Assembly: GCA_024703915.1 (NCBI GenBank)
Contig: CP087969.1
Coordinates: 3,224,001-3,288,000, forward strand
DNA from: Massilia sp. H-1
GTDB taxonomy: Bacteria > Pseudomonadota > Gammaproteobacteria > Burkholderiales > Burkholderiaceae_D
DNA: 64,000 bases
Reading direction: 5' to 3'
The notes beneath the pieces were generated by a model. The model was not told where the DNA came from. It saw nothing but the letters and a program-made list of their open reading frames with translations, and ran no database searches. Of the stretch, positions 21,578-31,952 are shown in pieces; the stretch's first letter is position 1, and each line of letters opens with the position of its first letter. The translations under genes were made by a program, and so were the position numbers.

Positions 21578-22184
21578 ATGAAACTCATCGGTTCCCTGGC
21601 CAGCCCGTATGTCCGCAAAGTTCGTGTCGTCCTGGCGGAGAAAAAGCTCGATTACGGCTTCGAACTCGACAATGTATGGGGCGCTGAAACAACGATTCAC
21701 CTTTCCAATCCACTGGGCAAGGTTCCTTGCCTGATCATGGAAGATGGCAGCAGCATGTACGACTCGCGCGTGATCGTCGAATATCTCGATACGCTCACCC
21801 CCGTGTGCAAGCTGTTCATGCCGAACGCGCGACCGCGCCGACATCAAGGTCTGGGAAGCGCTGGCCGACGGCGTGCTGGACGCGGCCGTGCTGGTGCGCC
21901 TCGAGCGCACGCTGCGCCCGGAAGCCCAGCAGAGCGCCGCCTGGATCGAGCGCCAGATGGGCAAGGTGCATGGCGGGCTGGCCGTCATGTCGGCCAATCT
22001 GCGCGAATCGCCTTTCTGCAAGGGCAATCACTACACGCTGGCCGACGTTGCCGTCGGCTGCGCCCTGGGCTGGCTGGCGTTCCGCTTCCCCGAGATCACC
22101 TGGCGCGACGATTACCCCAACCTGGCCAAGCTGCACGACAAGCTGTCCGAGCGCCAGTCCTTCAAAGACACGCTGCCCCAGTAA
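21578..22184 (+). CDS. Glutathione S-transferase
   Basis: About 203 residues. The thioredoxin-like N-domain is clear: MKLIGSLASPYVRKVRVVLA with a catalytic Ser in SPYVRK, NPLGKVPCLIMEDGSSMYDS with cis-Pro and the Glu/Asp-Ser gamma-glutamyl binding pair. The helical C-domain follows (DVAVGCALGWLAFRFPEITW). One break near 21833. A GST of this type next to purB is common in Burkholderiales. Likely cytoplasmic detoxification or stress role; substrate unknown. Confidence 0.88.
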
Positions 22185-22198
22185 GCGCGCGGCAAGCC

Positions 22199-23240
22199 AT
22201 GGCCAATACGCCCACCAGGCCCGATCCCGGCAGTGCGGCGCAAAAGCGGCTGCAGATGGCCGACATCGCCCGCATTGCGGGCGTGTCCAAGGCCACGGTC
22301 TCGCGCGCGCTCAATCACAGTCCGCTGGTGAACGAGGAAACGCGCGCATCCTGGCGCTGGCCGCCAAGTTCAACTACACGATCAATATTGGCGCGCAAAA
22401 CCTGCGGCGCGGGCAAAACCGCACCGTGGGCGTGGTCGTGCCTTTCGATTCCGAGTCGCGCCAGCACCTGACCGATCCTTTCTTCCTGAGCATTCTGGGC
22501 GCGCTGGCCGATGCGCTGGCCGAGCGCGGCCTGGACATGCTGCTCTCGCGCGTGGCGGCCGACCAGATCGACAGCACGGCCCAGCCGTTCGACACCGGGC
22601 GCGTGATCGGCATCATCCTGGTCGGCCAGTGGCGCCAGCACGAGCAGCTCAACGGGCTGGCCGCGCGCCAGGTGCCGATCGTGGTGTGGGGCGCGCAGCT
22701 GCCGCAGCAGCTCTACACCACCGTGGGCGGCGACAACGTCAGCGGCGGCATGCTGGCCACCAGCCACCTGATCGAGCACGGGCGGCGCCGCATCGCTTTT
22801 TTCGGCGACATCAACGTGCCCGAAGTGGCGCAGCGCTACCGCGGCTACTGCAATGCGCTGACCGCGGCCGGGCTGCCGGTCGATCCGCAGCTGCGGGTAT
22901 CGGTTCCCTTCGTGCCCGAAGGCGGGGCGGCGGCGGTGCAGGAAATGGCGCGCCGCTCGGTCGCCTACGACGCGATCTTCGCCTGCAGCGACTTGCTGGC
23001 CATGACCGCGATTAACACGCTGCGCGCCATGGGGCGCGAGGTGCCACGCGACCTGGGCGTGGTCGGCTACGACGACATCGCGCTGGCCAATTACTATTTC
23101 CCCCACTGACCACGATCCGCCAGCCGATCCGGGCGGCGGGCGAGGCGCTGGTGGCCTCGCTGCTGGAACTGATCGAGGGGCGGCCCGCGCCCTCATCGCA
23201 GCTGCCCACCGAATTGATCGTGCGGTCCACCGCAGCCTGA
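22199..23240 (+). CDS. LacI-family transcriptional regulator
   Basis: About 345 residues. The DNA-binding domain reads MADIARIAGVSKATVSRALN with hinge helix RGQNRTVGVVVP; the periplasmic-binding-protein-like domain contains DPFFLSILGALADALAERGL, GGDNVSGGMLATSHLIEHGR and LGVVGYDDIALANYYFP. Breaks near 22346 and 23103. It is 13 bp ahead of a PfkB kinase gene, so it probably controls use of the sugar that the kinase phosphorylates. Confidence 0.88.
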
Positions 23241-23253
23241 CAGGAACAAGAAC

Positions 23254-24172
23254 ATGACAACCGTAGTATTCGGAGAAGCGCTGGTCGACGATTTCGTCAC
23301 CGAGCAGGTGGTGGGCGGGGCGCCGTTCAACGTGGCGCGCCACCTGGCGGCCTTCATGTCGCCCCAGCTGATGATCACCTGCATCGGCAACGACAAGAAC
23401 GGCGGCGTGGTGCACGGCGAGTTCGAGCGCTTCGCCATGTCCGAGGCCTAGCCTGCAGGTCGACAAGCTGGAAGAAACGGGGCGGGTGGTGGTCGAGCGC
23501 ACCACGCGCGGCCACCGCTTCGTGATCCTGCCCGACCAGGCCTACGACTACATCAATCCGGAGCAGGCGCTCGCGGCGCTCGAGTCGGTCGACGCGGCCA
23601 GCTTCTATTTCGGCACGCTGGCGCAGCGCTGCCCCCGTTCGCGCGACACGCTCCATGCGCTGCTCGACGCGAGCAACGCCAAACGCTTCCTCGACCTCAA
23701 TCTGCGCGACGGTCAGTACGACGAGCGCTGCGTGTTCCATTCGCTGCACGCGGCCGACGTGGCCAAGGTCAACGAAGAGGAGCTGCAGGTGCTGTTCGGC
23801 TGGTACTTCGGGATCGATCCGTCCTCGCCGCCATTGTCGGGCGACGAGGTGCGCGCAGCCTGCGCGGCGCTGGTGCAAATGTTCTCGCTGGAGGGACTGA
23901 TCGTCACGCTGGGCCACCGCGGCTCGGTGTACTTCGGGGCAGAGGGCGAACCGCTGGTCCACCGCGACAATCCGGCGCCGCCGTTCGTGATCGACACGGT
24001 GGGCGCGGGCGATGCGTTCGCGGCGATTTATCTGCTGGGATGTGCGCGCGGCTGGGCGCTGGAGATGACGCTGGCGCGGGCCAACGAATTTGCGGCGGCG
24101 ATCTGTGCGATCCCGGGCGCGGTGCCGCGGGATCTGGGCTTCTACGACAAGTGGGCGAGCCGCTGGCGCTGA
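23254..24172 (+). CDS. PfkB-family sugar kinase (fructokinase-like)
   Basis: About 305 residues of a ribokinase-family enzyme that transfers phosphate from ATP to a sugar. The N-terminus VVFGEALVDDFVTEQVVGGA has the substrate-binding GGAPFNVA pattern, and the catalytic Asp and anion hole are in IDTVGAGDAFAAIYLLG. The lid region is RTTRGHRFVILPDQAYDY. The single break at 23447 is GCCTAGCC where Ala-Gly is expected. With the LacI gene upstream it forms a two-gene unit. Fructose is the likeliest substrate from the N-terminal sequence, but there is no transporter nearby. Confidence 0.82.
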
Positions 24173-24185
24173 CCAGCGGCGCCGA

Positions 24186-24661
24186 TCACGCGTCGGTGGC
24201 CATCTGGCTTTGCAGGTAGTTCTGGATGCCGACCTTGACGATCAGGTCGAGCTGGGTCTCGAGCCAGTCGATGTGTTCTTCGGTGTCTTCCAGAATCTGC
24301 AGGAACAGGTCGCGGAGACATAATCGGCCGCCACTTCGCAGGCGGCGATGCCTTCCTTGACGGTCACCTGGGCCGCTTGTTCCAGCTTCCAGGTCGCATT
24401 CGAGCATTTCCTGGGTCGACTCGCCGATCAGCAGCTTGTGCAGCGCTTGCAGGTTGGGCAGGCCGTCGAGCGTGAGAATGCGGTCGATCAGCTTGTCGGC
24501 ATGCTTCATTTCGCCGATCGATTCTTCGTATTCCTTCTTGCCCAGCTTTTCCAGACCCCAGTGACGGTACATCCGCGCTGCAGGAAATATTGATTGACCG
24601 CGGACAGCTCATTGGTCAGCTGCGCATTGAGCAGCCGAATGATGTTCTTATCGCCCTTCAT
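24186..24661 (-). CDS. bfr: Bacterioferritin
   Basis: Iron-storage ferritin with haem, about 157 residues: MKGDKNIIRLLNAQLTNELS, YFLQ, the ferroxidase Glu/His residues in EYEESIGEMKHADKLIDRIL, GLPNLQALHKLLIGESTQEM and DTEEHIDWLETQLDLIVKVG. The haem ligand Met is expected in the HADKLI region or shortly before it. Breaks near 24570, 24395 and 24315. Bfr forms a 24-mer shell and stores ferric iron; Bfd, encoded 0.8 kb away, releases it. Confidence 0.93.
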
Positions 24662-24703
24662 GGGATTCTTTCAAGAGTGGAGGTATCTCCACATCATAGC
24701 AAA

Positions 24704-24744
24704 CGCCCGCATGCCCCGCAAAGTTGCAGGGGCGCAAGCGGGCG
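24704..24744. terminator. Hairpin between bfr and tonB, possible terminator
   Basis: ACGCCCGC pairs with GCGGGCGT, and inside it GCCCC pairs with GGGGC, giving a long two-part stem. It lies just downstream of tonB and upstream of bfr on the minus strand. There is no clear T-run, so termination is only likely. Confidence 0.45.
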
Positions 24745-24759
24745 TCGTGGGAGACGGGC

Positions 24760-25458
24760 TCAGCTGCTCGAGTAGCTGAACGGCAGCAGCACGTAGACGG
24801 CGATCGGGTGGCCGTCTTCCATGTAGGGTTTGAACTGGGCGCGCAGGCCACTGGCCTGGCGGCTGGCTTCATCGAGGCGGGCGAAGCCGGACGAGGTTTG
24901 CACCTGGACTTTTTCTGGCTGGCCTTTTTCGTTCACGAGCACGCGCAGCACGACGCGGCCCTGTTCGCCCATGCGGCGCGACATTTCTGGATAGACAAAC
25001 TGCGGGGTGCGGATGTATTCGACGCCCGAGGTCACGGTTTTGGGTTCGCCGCCGGACGTTGCAGTAAGCTGCTGTGGCCACGGGGGCGGGTACGGACGCC
25101 ACCTTGGCAACAGGGGCAGCGGCCTGTTCGACCGTGATGGTATTGGCTTGCGGTGCGACCTGTACCACCGGGACCGGCACCTGGGGCAGGGGCGGCGGCT
25201 GCAGCTGGACCACGGGCACGACCTTGGGCGCAGTAGAGCATGCGGCGCTTTTCGTGCGGCGTTTCGACGAAATTGACGATCACGGCTTTCGGCAGGGCCA
25301 CATCGACCATGCGCGTGAGCAAACCGCTGCTGATGAAGTAACCCAGAATGATATGGGCGACCACCACGGTGGTCAGCGGCCCGAACTTGGCGCGCAGCTT
25401 TTCCAGCAGGGCGCGCTGCGCGCAGGTCCGGTCCGGTGGAAAACGTCATGGCGCTCAT
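24760..25458 (-). CDS. tonB: TonB energy transducer
   Basis: About 230 residues. One N-terminal membrane helix (TTVVVAHIILGYFISSGLLT) carries the His of the TonB SxxxH motif, followed by a Pro/Val-rich periplasmic spacer (QLQPPPLPQVPVPVVQVAPQ) and a C-terminal domain: VEYIRTPQFVYPEMSRRMGE, QGRVVLRVLVNEKGQPEKVQ, ending LPFSYSSS. Breaks near 25430, 25230 and 25065. TonB passes proton-motive energy to outer-membrane receptors. No exbB-exbD adjoins it; a pair lies at 60.4 kb. It is 5 bp after bfd and so probably shares the Fur-controlled promoter. Confidence 0.85.
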   Translation of the reverse strand: MSAMTFSTGPDLRAARPAGKAARQVRAADHRGGRPYHSGLLHQQRFAHAHGRCGPAESRDRQFRRNAARKAPHALLRPRSCPWSSCSRRPCPRCRSRWYRSHRKPIPSRSNRPLPLLPRWRPYPPPWPQQLTATSGGEPKTVTSGVEYIRTPQFVYPEMSRRMGEQGRVVLRVLVNEKGQPEKVQVQTSSGFARLDEASRQASGLRAQFKPYMEDGHPIAVYVLLPFSYSSS

Positions 25459-25463
25459 GGCGA

Positions 25464-25676
25464 TCAGGCTGCTTGTGCGGTGCGGAAGGACAGTTCGGTG
25501 ACCTGGACTTTGCTCTCCAGGTGGTCGGCCAGCACTTGCTTGGCGCAGCTGGCGCACTTGCCGCAGCAGGTCGCCACGCCCAGGTCCTGGCGCAGTTCGG
25601 CCATGGTGGACAGGCCCAGATCGACCGCCTGGCGGATTTCGCGGTCGGAGATGTTATTGCAGACACAGACAATCAT
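25464..25676 (-). CDS. bfd: Bacterioferritin-associated ferredoxin
   Basis: Intact 70-residue [2Fe-2S] protein with the four cluster cysteines in MIVCVCNNISDREIRQAVDL and VATCCGKCASCAKQVLADHL. Bfd reduces the haem of bacterioferritin so that stored iron is released. It is directly downstream of a Fur box and upstream of tonB, which fits expression in iron shortage. Confidence 0.95.
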   Translation of the reverse strand: MIVCVCNNISDREIRQAVDLGLSTMAELRQDLGVATCCGKCASCAKQVLADHLESKVQVTELSFRTAQAA

Positions 25677-25704
25677 TGATGCACCTTCCCGTTACCAATT
25701 GGTC

Positions 25705-25723
25705 TATAATGAGAATCATTATC
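25705..25723. promoter_or_regulatory. Fur box between bfd-tonB and feoAB
   Basis: TATAATGAGAATCATTATC is a near-palindromic match to the Fur consensus (GATAATGATAATCATTATC). It lies 28 bp upstream of bfd on the minus strand and 141 bp upstream of feoA on the plus strand, so iron-loaded Fur can repress the left unit strongly and perhaps both. The TATAAT at its left end could also be a -10 element. Confidence 0.9.
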
Positions 25724-25864
25724 ACTTAGATTCATATTTTGTCGGAACTCGGCGACGATTGCAAGCAATTTAAGCAAAACCTGAATAGAAATAATTCGCA
25801 TTTACCTGTTTGATGCTAATATCCAACATGGAACTGTGATTACTTTAGTGAACTAGCCCACACC

Positions 25865-26134
25865 ATGACCCTTGCCTCCACTCTGACAACGCTCGATTCC
25901 TTGCTGGCAGGCCAGAGCGCCACCGTGATTCACCTCGCGCCCGCCGCCCATGCAGATGCTTAGAGCGTGGACGTGGCGCGGCGCCTGATGGAGCTCGGGT
26001 TCGTGCCGGGCGAGCGCATCCGCATGCTCAAGCGTGGCGTGCCGGGCGGTGAGCCGCTGGCCGTGCGCGTGGGCGACTCCACCTTTGCCTTGCGCCGCTT
26101 CGAGGCGGCGCTGATCTCGATTCAGCCGGAATAA
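25865..26134 (+). CDS. feoA: FeoA ferrous iron transport protein
   Basis: About 88 residues with the SH3-like FeoA fold: ARRLMELGFVPGERIRMLKR, GGEPLAVRVGDSTFALRRFE. FeoA is a cytoplasmic partner of the FeoB channel. One frame-neutral corruption at 25962 (GCTTAGAGC for GCCGGC, original Ala-Gly) places a false TAG in the gene. Its stop is 4 bp before feoB. Confidence 0.9.
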
Positions 26135-26138
26135 CACC

Positions 26139-28039
26139 ATGAGTACCGAAACGCTGGGCCAGCGCGTGTCGCACACGCCGCTGATCGCATTGCTCGGCAA
26201 TCCCAATTGCGGCAAGACGGCGCTGTTCAACCGCCTCACGGGCGCGCGTCAGAAGGTCGCCAACTACAGCCAAGGTCACCATCGAGCGCAAGGAGGGCAG
26301 TTTCACCTCGCCCGCTCTACCACCCTTATAAAGTACTGGATCTGCCGGGCGCCTACAGCCTGTCGGCCACCACGCCCGACGAAGCGATCACGCGCGACGT
26401 CGTGGCCGGACTGCGCGCCGGCGGAACAGGCGCCCGACACCGTGGTGTGCGTGGTCAGCGCCGTCAATCTGCGCCTGAACCTGCGCCTGGTGCTCGAGAT
26501 CAAGCGCCTCGGCCTGCCGATGGTGCTGGCACTGAATATGGTCGACGTGGCCCGCAAGCGCGGCATCGTGATCGACAGCGCCAAGCTGTCGCAGGAGCTG
26601 GGCATTCCCGTGGTCGAAACGGTGGCGGTGCAAAGCGGCGGCGAAAAGCCCTGCTCGACGCGCTCGACGCCATGCCGCGCGCCCAGGTCGTCAAGGCGCA
26701 GCCGCTGTCGGCGATCGACGCGGTGTCGGTCGAAGAGACCCAGCGCGAAGTGCGCCGCATCCTGGCCGCCTCGATCAGCTACGCCAACGACACCGGCAAC
26801 CTGACCGAACGCATCGACGGCATCGTCCTGCATCCCGTGATCGGCCCGATTCTGCTGGCCGCGCTGATGTTCCTGGTGTTCCAGGCCGTGTTCAGCTGGG
26901 CCGCCGTGCCGATGGAAATGATCACCGGCGGCGTGGAAGCGGTCGGCGCCTGGGCCTAGAGCAGTCACATGGGCGAAGGCTTGCTGCGCAGTTTGCTGGT
27001 CGAGGGCATCCTCGGCGGCGTCGGCAGCGTGCTGGTGTTCCTGCCGCAGATTCTGATCCTGTTCTTCTTCATCCTGGTGCTGGAAGACTGCGGCTACCTG
27101 CCGCGCGCCGCCTTCCTGCTCGACCGCCTGATGGGCGGGGTCGGCCTGTCGGGCCGCGCCTTCATTCCGCTGCTGTCGAGCTTTGCCTGCGCCATTCCCG
27201 GCATCATGGCCGCGCGCACCATTCAGAATCCGCGCGACCGCATCGTCACGATCATGATCGCGCCGCTGATGACCTGTTCGGCGCGTCTGCCGGTGTATGC
27301 GCTGATCATCGCCGCCTTCATTCCGAACCGCACCGTGTGGGGTCCCGTCAATCTGCAAGGCCTGGTGCTGTTCATTCTGTATTTTGCTTAGAGCGTGGCG
27401 TCGGCCATGGCAGTGGCCTGGTTCATCAAGCGCACCATGGGCGCGAACCGCAATCAGCCGCTGATGCTGGAACTGCCAAGCTACCACTGGCCGCACCTGC
27501 ACAATCTGGCGCTGGGCTTGTGGGAACGCGCCAAGATCTTCCTCACGCGCGTCGGTACCGTGATCCTCACGCTGATGGTGCTGCTGTGGTTCCTGTCGAG
27601 CTTCCCCGGCGCACCGGAAGGCGCGACCCATCCGCCTATCTATTACAGCATTGCTTAGGCATGCTGGGCCGGGCGCTGTCCGTCATTTTCGAGCCGATCG
27701 GCTTCGGCTGGCAGATCTGCATCGCGCTGGTGCCGGGCATGGCCGCACGCGAAGTGGCGGTCGGCGCGCTGGGCACCGTGTATGCGCTGTCGGCCACCGG
27801 CGACGAGCTGGCCAACACCCTGACCCCGATCATCGCGCAATCCTGGAGCCTGCCGACCGCGCTGTCGCTGCTGGCCTGGTACGTGTTCGCACCGCAGTGC
27901 ATGTCGACCCTGTCGGTCGTCAAGCGCGAGACCAACAGCTGGCGCTATCCGCTGCTGATGGCTTAGCTACATGTTCGCGCTGGCCTATGTGGCCTCGTTC
28001 CTGACCTACCGCATTTCGCTGGCCATGATGGGAGCCTGA
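26139..28039 (+). CDS. feoB: FeoB ferrous iron permease
   Basis: About 630 residues. The N-terminal G-protein domain has [20 protein letters not shown] (G1), DLPGAYSL (G3) and NMVD (G4). The membrane part includes two Gate repeats ([40 protein letters not shown]). FeoB imports Fe2+ across the inner membrane. Four false stops fall exactly on the recurring word (26949 GCCTAGAGC, 27387 GCTTAGAGC, 27653 GCTTAGGC, 27960 GCTTAGC), each where Ala-Gly is expected. Further breaks lie near 26270, 26310, 26420 and 26645. Operon feoA-feoB-Cys-rich protein, controlled by the Fur box. Confidence 0.95.
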
Positions 28040-28040
28040 G

Positions 28041-28226
28041 ATGATCGAGAACCTGATCGTGGCGCTGATCGTTGCCGCTTCCGCCTGGTACACGGCCAAA
28101 AAGTACGTCTTCAAGCCGAAGAAGAGCAGCGGCTGCGGCAGCGGCTGCAGCAATTGCGACAGCTGCGAGAGCCTTGCGCAGGCGCCGCCCGGGCAGCGCG
28201 TAATCAAGCTGCACCGCGCTCCCTGA
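28041..28226 (+). CDS. FeoB-associated Cys-rich membrane protein
   Basis: An intact 61-residue protein: one membrane helix (LIVALIVAASAWYTAKKYVF), then a cysteine-rich cytoplasmic tail CGSGCSNCDSCE. It matches the FeoB-associated Cys-rich family, small proteins encoded after feoB that may sense or chaperone Fe2+. It starts 1 bp after the feoB stop. Confidence 0.85.
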   Translation: MIENLIVALIVAASAWYTAKKYVFKPKKSSGCGSGCSNCDSCESLAQAPPGQRVIKLHRAP

Positions 28227-28242
28227 GCACCGGCGCCGCACG

Positions 28243-29803
28243 CTAGCGGGGCGCCGCCAGCGCCCCGCGCATTGGCGACCTTGCCGTCGGAATGGACCAT
28301 CAGGTACCAGTCCAGCGCGCGTGTTCATACTCGACCCGGTAAATATCTTCGCCCGTGTCCCGGTTCAAACCCTGCCAGGTGACCGATTTCATCTTGCCGA
28401 CCGGGTTCTTGCGGAAGGCCGTGATCGCCAGCGGCATCAGCTTTTCCGACAGTTTCATGAACTCCGGCGTCAGATCTTCCGGGAAGAAGGTGCCGGTCGT
28501 GATGCTGTCGGCACCGCGCCGCAACGCCGTTTCACCGCCCGGCATGGGGCCTTCGCGGCTCACGTGCGCGGCAATGCGCCCGGCGAGTGCCGCGCCGTCG
28601 ACGCGCGGCGCGTGGATGTCGACCCCGAGCAGCGTCACCGTGAGCGCGGCCACCTTGCCGCCCGCATCGCGCTCGAAGCGCAGCGCGGTCCGCGTGCGGG
28701 GCTGGAAGAAGTGGTCGCAGTAGGCATGGCGAATTGCTCAACGCGGTCGCGTCCCGTCACCCGGCTCATGAGGTGTTCCCCCTCGACGGTAATCACCATC
28801 GCCTGGAATTCATCGGTCTGGTAGGTGCCTGCGTACTCGGCCAGCAGGGCTTGGCGCCAGCTTCACCGGCTGGCGGCGCGCCGCTTCGGGCTGGGCCAGC
28901 TGGGCGGCCACGGCCACCGTGCACAGGGCCATTGCGGCCAGCGCCACGCCGGGCATGGCTTGCGCCAGCGCCCCGGCGCCTGCAGCAGAATCCGGACGCG
29001 CTGTTCGAGGAAGGAACGCGATTGCGCCATCGCGACCGCACCGCCGATCAGCCCCGAATGACGGGCGCCGACGTCGATCAGGGCCGCGCCATACTGCTGC
29101 GGATCGTGGCTAGGCGGCGAGCACGCGCGCATCGCAATCGACTTCGATCGCATGGCGCAGGCGCCGCAGCTGCCACCACATGGGCAGGTTCCAGGGCATG
29201 GCCACCAGCACCAGCAGCGCAAGGCCGAGCAACTGCGGATCGCGCGCCGCCATGTGCGACGATTCATGCGCCATGACCAGCGCCTGCTGCTGCGCTTGAC
29301 TGCGTGAGCCACAGCGGCAGCACGATGCGGGGGCGGAGCAAGCCGATCACGGCCGGTCCTGCATCCGGCGCCACGTAGACGTCGGTGCCGCCGATGCGCA
29401 TGGTCTGCCAGCCACGCTTGCGCCTGGCCAGCATGGCGGCGCTGGCGATCAGCGCGAGCAGCATGGTCGCCGACAGCGCCATCCATACGGGCTTGAGCAA
29501 GGTATCCACCTGCACCGCGGCCAAGGCGCCGTTTTGGCGGCGACCCATTGCGAGGCGGCCTTGCCTACCGGCGTGGCAAGCGGGGGCGCCGTGCGCGCTG
29601 CCGGCGCGCCCGTGTCCTGCAGGGGCGGCGCCACCGGGAGCGTGACGGCCGCCAGCGGCAAGAGCAGCGAGGCGGCCATCGCGGCGGCCCACATCCAGCG
29701 CGTGGACAGCTGCCACAGGCGCGCGGCCCGTTCATCCAGCCAGCGCCGCGGCGCACAGCAGCACGGAAAGCGCGATCGCGTAGACGACCCAGTTGAGTGT
29801 CAT
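28243..29803 (-). CDS. M56 (BlaR1/MecR1-type) membrane metallopeptidase
   Basis: About 520 residues. Several N-terminal helices (LNWVVYAIALSVLLCAAALA; PVWMALSATMLLALIASAAM) bracket a periplasmic loop, and the zinc motif HESSH appears in VMAHESSHMAARDP. The C-terminal sensor part is not penicillin-binding-like; it reads RVTGRDRVEQF and later TTGTFFPEDLTPEFMKLSEK, suggesting a different extracellular domain. The ATG overlaps the BlaI stop (ATGA). Breaks near 29740, 29515, 29310, 29111, 28980, 28855 and 28715. The 3' end is uncertain (about 28243). Known relatives cleave the BlaI repressor after sensing a signal; the signal here is unknown. Confidence 0.7.
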
Positions 29804-30174
29804 GATTTTTTCTCCCTGGTGCTGTCGGCCAGCAGCTTGCGCATGCGCGCCACTTCGTCGGCGCCCAGCTTGCGGTCGGAAACGAGGTGGGCAAACAGCA
29901 GCTCCGTGGAGCCTTTGAACAGTTTGCTGGTCAGATGCTGCAGTGCGCTCTTGCGCGCCTCCTGCTGTTCGATGAGGGCGTGGTAGCGGTGGCCGCGGCC
30001 CTCTTCTTCGTGCGCCACGTAGCCCTTGGTTTCCAGTGTGCGCAGGACGGTCAGCACGGTGGTGTAGGCCAGCTGGTCCTGCAGGTGGGCGCGCACTTCG
30101 GCCACGACCGACGGGCCGTGGTCCCACAGAATCTGCATCACGTCCGCTTCGCGGTCGGTAAAGGAAATGTCCAT
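29800..30174 (-). CDS. BlaI/MecI-family repressor
   Basis: An intact 124-residue winged-helix protein: ISFTDREADVMQILWDHGPS, LAYTTVLTVLRTLETKGYVA, HEEEGRGHRYHALIEQQEAR. This is the BlaI/MecI/CopY family, proteolysed or released on signal from the M56 partner. Overlaps the M56 gene. Two palindromic operators lie immediately upstream, so autoregulation is expected. No beta-lactamase gene is in the window. Confidence 0.9.
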   Translation of the reverse strand: MDISFTDREADVMQILWDHGPSVVAEVRAHLQDQLAYTTVLTVLRTLETKGYVAHEEEGRGHRYHALIEQQEARKSALQHLTSKLFKGSTELLFAHLVSDRKLGADEVARMRKLLADSTREKKS

Positions 30175-30183
30175 CGTCGCCCC

Positions 30184-30251
30184 ATCTACTAAATGTTTAG
30201 TAGATGGTAGGGCGGCTGTCCCGCAGTGTCAACTAATGTTTTAGTAGATAG
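30184..30251. promoter_or_regulatory. BlaI-type operators
   Basis: A perfect inverted repeat, ATCTACTAAA-TG-TTTAGTAGAT (30184-30205), lies 10 bp upstream of the blaI-like start codon; a second related site with TTTTAGTAGATAG is at 30239-30251. Paired palindromes with TACT/AGTA half-sites are typical of BlaI/MecI operators. Confidence 0.75.
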
Positions 30252-30252
30252 C

Positions 30253-31882
30253 TCAGGTGAGCTGCTGGAACGACTCCGCCTGGGCAATGGGCCAGTACAG
30301 GCCGAACACGGGCGGCAGCTTGTGGTGCTGGGCCGGATCGAGCAGTTCGCCGGGCGTGAGGTAGGGCAGCAGCGCCGACGCCAGCTTGACCTGGTTGGGC
30401 GACACGCGCCGCACCAGGTGGTGCGGCTTGAGCTGGGAAGGGTGGGTGAGGGCTAGGCGGCGGCGATCAGTTCGGCCAGCGCCTTGACGGTATTTTTGTG
30501 GAAGTGGGCGACCCGTTCGGTCTTGTCCGGCACGACCAGCGCCTGCTGGCGCAGTTCGTCCTGGGTGGCCACGCCGGTCGGGCAGCGGTCGGTATGGCAG
30601 CTTTGCGACTGCACGCAGCCGAGCGCGAACATGAAGCCGCGCGCCGAATTGCAGTAGTCGGCGCCAAGCGCGATGGTGCGCGCGATGTCGAACGCAGTGA
30701 TGATCTTGCCCGAGGCGGCGATCTTGATCTTGTCGCGCAAATTGGCGCCCACCAGCGTGTTGTGCACCAGTAGAAGTGCTTCCTGCAGCGGCGCGCCCAC
30801 GTGATCGGAGAACTCGACCGGCGCCGCGCCGGTGCCGCCCTCGCCGCCGTCGACCGTGATGAAGTCGGGCACGATGCCGGTGGCCAGCATGGCCTTGACG
30901 ATGGCGAAAAATTCCCACGGGTGGCCGATTGCGAGCTTGAATCCGGTGGGCTTGCCGCCGGATAGATTGCGCAGGCGTTCGATGAAATGCAGCATGTCAA
31001 TTGGCGTGGAAAACGCCGAATGCTTCGACGGCGACAGGCAGTCTACAGCCAAGCCTTCACGCCGCGCGGCGGCGATCTCGATGCTCACCTTGGCCGCGGG
31101 CAGAATGCCGCCCTGGCCCGGCTTGGCGCCTTGCGACAGTTTGAGTTCGATCATCTTGACCTGCGGGAGCGTCGCGTTCATGACGAAGTTCGCTTCCGAG
31201 AACGTGCCTTCGGCAGGTGCGGCAGCCGAAGTAGCCGGAGCCGATTTCCCATACCAGGTCGCCGCCGTGTTCGCGGTGATAGCGGCTGATGCTGCCTTCG
31301 CCGGTGTCGTGCATAAAACCGCCGATGCGCGCACCGCCGTTGAGCGCGAGGATGGCGTTGGCCGACAGCGAACCGAAGCTCATCGCCGAAATATTGAAGA
31401 CGCTGGCGCTGTAAGGCTGGGCGCGGCGGCAGTCCGGGTGGTTGCCGATCTCGATGCGGAAATCGGGATCGGTGATCGTGGCTTAAGCACGATCGAATGG
31501 TTGATCCATTCGTAGCCGTTGGCGTACACGTCGAGCTGGGTGCCGAAAGGGCGCTTGTCGGTTTCGCGCTTGGCGCGCTGATAGACGATGCTGCGCTGGT
31601 TGCGCGAGAAGGGCGTGGCCTCCATGTCGTCTTCCAGAAAATACTGGCGGATCTCGGGACGGATCGATTCGAAGAAGAAGCGGAAGTGGGCCAGGATCGG
31701 GTAGTTGCGGCGCAGGGCGCGCTTTTTTGCAGCAGGTCGGTCACGCCGACCACGGTCAGGCCGAGGCTGAGCGCGACCAGCCACCAGCCGGGCGCTTCGC
31801 CGCGCCACGCCTGGAACGCCGACAGCGGCAGGACCAGCGCCGAGATGATCAAGGGAAGGTAGCGCGGTGCGAATAGTCTCAT
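30253..31882 (-). CDS. FMN-binding glutamate synthase family protein
   Basis: About 540 residues. Two N-terminal helices (YLPLIISALVLPLSAFQAW and WWLVALSLGLTVVGVTDLL) precede a GltB-like barrel: ISAMSFGSLSANAILALNGG, GDLVWEIGSGYFGCRTC, LSQGAKPGQGGILPAAKVS, ITVDGGEGGTGAAPVEFSDH and SCHTDRCPTGVATQ with cysteines for an iron-sulfur cluster. It resembles the standalone glutamate-synthase-domain proteins of many proteobacteria; glutamate formation is unproven. Breaks near 31730, 31483 (GCTTAAGC), 31225 and 30457. Divergent from the GST gene. Confidence 0.85.
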
Positions 31883-31952
31883 GCGGTCTCCGTGGCCAAT
31901 CGCTTACAACAATGCTAAGCTAACGCCGATTCCTTACCGGCGAAAGAACCTG

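Noticed and set aside
26303..27631. 442-codon open frame opposite feoB
   Set aside because: Antisense shadow of FeoB in high-GC DNA; low-complexity translation with no motif.
28243..30174. Beta-lactam resistance locus
   Set aside because: Only the regulator/sensor pair is present; no beta-lactamase or PBP2a-like gene lies in the window and the sensor C-terminus does not look penicillin-binding.
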